Positions 3,978 to 5,216 of a stretch of 5,216 nucleotides of DNA are shown here, in pieces. Every line of letters starts with the position of its first letter. Positions within the stretch are counted from its first letter, which is position 1. The DNA comes from Caulobacteraceae bacterium (GTDB lineage: Bacteria; Pseudomonadota; Alphaproteobacteria; Caulobacterales; Caulobacteraceae), in assembly GCA_028291305.1 (NCBI GenBank), contig JAQGII010000460.1, positions 1-5,216 on the forward strand. Reading direction: 5' to 3'. The notes under the pieces are model-generated. The model did not search any database, was not told the origin of the DNA, and saw only the letters and a program-made list of their open reading frames with translations. The translations under genes and the position numbers were made by a program.

Positions 3978-5216
3978 AGCGCCGGGAGGGTCGTCCCCGC
4001 CGGCCGCGGACGACCCGGCCCTGGCCATGCGCGGGGCCCTGGGCGCCTGCGCCGGAGCCGGCGTCTCGACCTTGGCCGCGGACCTCGGCAGCGGGATCCT
4101 GATCCAGAACCGCGCGCCCCGGTCCGGCTCTCCGCTGGCGCCGATCTGCCCGCCCATCATCTCGGTCAGTTCGCGGCAGATCGACAGGCCCAGGCCCGAG
4201 CCGCCGAAGCGGCGGGTGATGGAGCCGTCGGCCTGCACGAACCGGTCGAACAGGCGTTCCGCCTGGGCCGTCTCGAAGCCGATGCCGCAGTCGAGCACCT
4301 CGATCCTGGCCCACTCGTCGTCGTCCCGCCGCACCTTGAGCGTGACCTCGCCCTGGGCGGTGAACTTCACCGCATTGCTCAGGAGGTTGCCGACCACCTG
4401 GCGCAGCCGCACCGGATCGCCGCTCACCGCCCCGTGGGCGTGGGGGGCGATGTCCACCGTCAGGGTCAGGCCCTTGTCGGCGGCCTGCGGCTCGAAATTG
4501 GCGGCGGTCTCGGCGATCAGGTTCTCCAGCCGGAACACCTCCGCGCGGACCTCCAGCCGGCCGGACTCGATGCGCGACAGGTCCAGCACGTCCGACAGCA
4601 GCCGCTCCAGCAATACCGCCGATTCGATGATGGTGCCCACCAGCCTGGCCTGCTGCGGATCCAGCGGGGTGCGCGCCAGCACATGGGCCAGGCCGAGGAC
4701 GCCGTTCAGCGGGGTGCGGATCTCGTGGCTCATGTTGCTGAGGAACTGGCTCTTGGCCCGGTTGGCCTCCTCGGCCTCGAGCACCGCCTGTTTCAGCCGT
4801 TCGGCCGTCTCCTTGAGCTCGGTGATGTCGATGCGGATGCCGATCAGGCCGCCGTCGGCCGTGCGCCGCTCCTCGATCAGGATCCAGCGGCCGTCCGACA
4901 GCTTCTGTTCGTGGCGGCGGCCCGGATTGGCCATCATCGCCAGGCGGTCGATGATCCATTCCCGCTCGCGCCCCACCGCGTCCGGATAGTCGCCGCGGGC
5001 GACCCCCACGGCCAGGGTGTCGGCCAGGTAGCGGCCGGGGGCGAACAGGTCGGCGCTGCGGTGGTAGATTTCGGCGTAGCGCCGGTTCCAGAGGATGTAG
5101 CGTCCCTCCGGGTCGAGGAACACGACCCCCTCGGGCAGGGCGTCGATCGCGGCCCTGAGGCGGCCCTCCGCCAGCGCCGCCCGCTCCATCGCCTGGCGGG
5201 CAGGGTCCTCGTCCGG
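3975..5216 (-). CDS. PAS-domain sensor histidine kinase (partial, N-terminus beyond window)
   Basis: The frame is open from the window edge to the stop at 3975-3977. The nine codons before the ATG at 5189 are also open, so the true start is probably outside. Numbered from that ATG, the protein has a PAS_7-type sensor domain at about 15-125 (ALPEGVVFLDPEGRYILWNRRYAEIY...DITELKE) and a short coiled linker. HisKA follows, with phosphoacceptor His155 in MSHEIRTPLNGVLG. The HATPase_c domain has N-box Asn272 (LLSNAVKFT), G1 DCGIGF (300-305), F-box LFDRFVQAD (313-321) and G2 GGSGLGLSI (329-337). All key residues are intact, so it should autophosphorylate. No transmembrane segment is visible in this part, consistent with a cytoplasmic sensor. 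It ends with a Pro/Ala-rich tail of about 35 residues and no receiver domain, although this kinase type is often hybrid. No cognate response regulator is in view, and the signal is unknown. Confidence 0.93.
   Translation of the reverse strand, partial: PDEDPARQAMERAALAEGRLRAAIDALPEGVVFLDPEGRYILWNRRYAEIYHRSADLFAPGRYLADTLAVGVARGDYPDAVGREREWIIDRLAMMANPGRRHEQKLSDGRWILIEERRTADGGLIGIRIDITELKETAERLKQAVLEAEEANRAKSQFLSNMSHEIRTPLNGVLGLAHVLARTPLDPQQARLVGTIIESAVLLERLLSDVLDLSRIESGRLEVRAEVFRLENLIAETAANFEPQAADKGLTLTVDIAPHAHGAVSGDPVRLRQVVGNLLSNAVKFTAQGEVTLKVRRDDDEWARIEVLDCGIGFETAQAERLFDRFVQADGSITRRFGGSGLGLSICRELTEMMGGQIGASGEPDRGARFWIRIPLPRSAAKVETPAPAQAPRAPRMARAGSSAAGGDDPPGA

Noticed and set aside
3946..4989. 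347-aa plus-strand frame antisense to the kinase, and the 386-aa minus-strand frame at 3799-4959
   Set aside because: Both are shadows of the high-GC kinase gene with biased Ser/Arg/Pro composition. The kinase frame has all the conserved motifs.

Overview
The window is high-GC bacterial DNA, with strong G/C at third codon positions and many long shadow frames. The evidence points to an alphaproteobacterium, most likely of the Caulobacter/Phenylobacterium group. It holds a BTLCP-family cysteine peptidase, an LpxR-like outer-membrane protein, a short class I ribonucleotide reductase alpha chain, and a PAS_7-type histidine kinase. The nrdA leader also carries GANTC (CcrM) sites and CtrA-like TTAA motifs. 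The genus is an inference; the protein families are read directly from the sequence.

Layout. Positions 64-752 (+) hold a bacterial transglutaminase-like cysteine peptidase (BTLCP) lipoprotein gene. It is broken by a frameshift near 223-233: the lipoprotein signal and conserved N-terminus are in one frame, and the Cys/His/Asp catalytic part (222-752) is in another. The rest is on the minus strand. Positions 726-1646 encode a secreted, probably outer-membrane beta-barrel protein of the LpxR/DUF2219 type, whose 3' end overlaps the peptidase gene tail-to-tail by 27 bp. Positions 1779-3647 encode NrdA (622 aa), with every catalytic residue of a class I enzyme but no N-terminal ATP-cone. Positions 3975 to the window edge encode a PAS-HisKA-HATPase sensor kinase whose N-terminus lies outside the window.

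The 327-bp gap upstream of nrdA (3648-3974) is the most information-rich non-coding stretch. Two palindromic NrdR-box-like sites lie exactly 31 bp apart centre to centre. A CtrA-like TTAA-N7-TTGA site has a GANTC methylation site inside its spacer. There is also a TTAACCAT half-site, two more GANTC sites, and a DnaA-box-like 9-mer that includes the kinase stop codon. Together these suggest, by inference, that deoxynucleotide synthesis is controlled both by dNTP/ATP sensing through NrdR and by the cell-cycle/replication circuitry.

How the genes work together. NrdA makes deoxynucleotides with an NrdB partner that is not encoded here. The peptidase and the LpxR-like protein are envelope proteins with no evident link to it. 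The three minus-strand genes are co-oriented, but gaps of 132 and 327 bp make separate promoters likely. I saw no mobile elements, RNA genes or CRISPR arrays, and no clearly novel multi-gene system. The points worth a second look are the frameshifted peptidase, the architecture of the nrdA control region, the ATP-cone-less NrdA, and the atypical LpxR-like protein.
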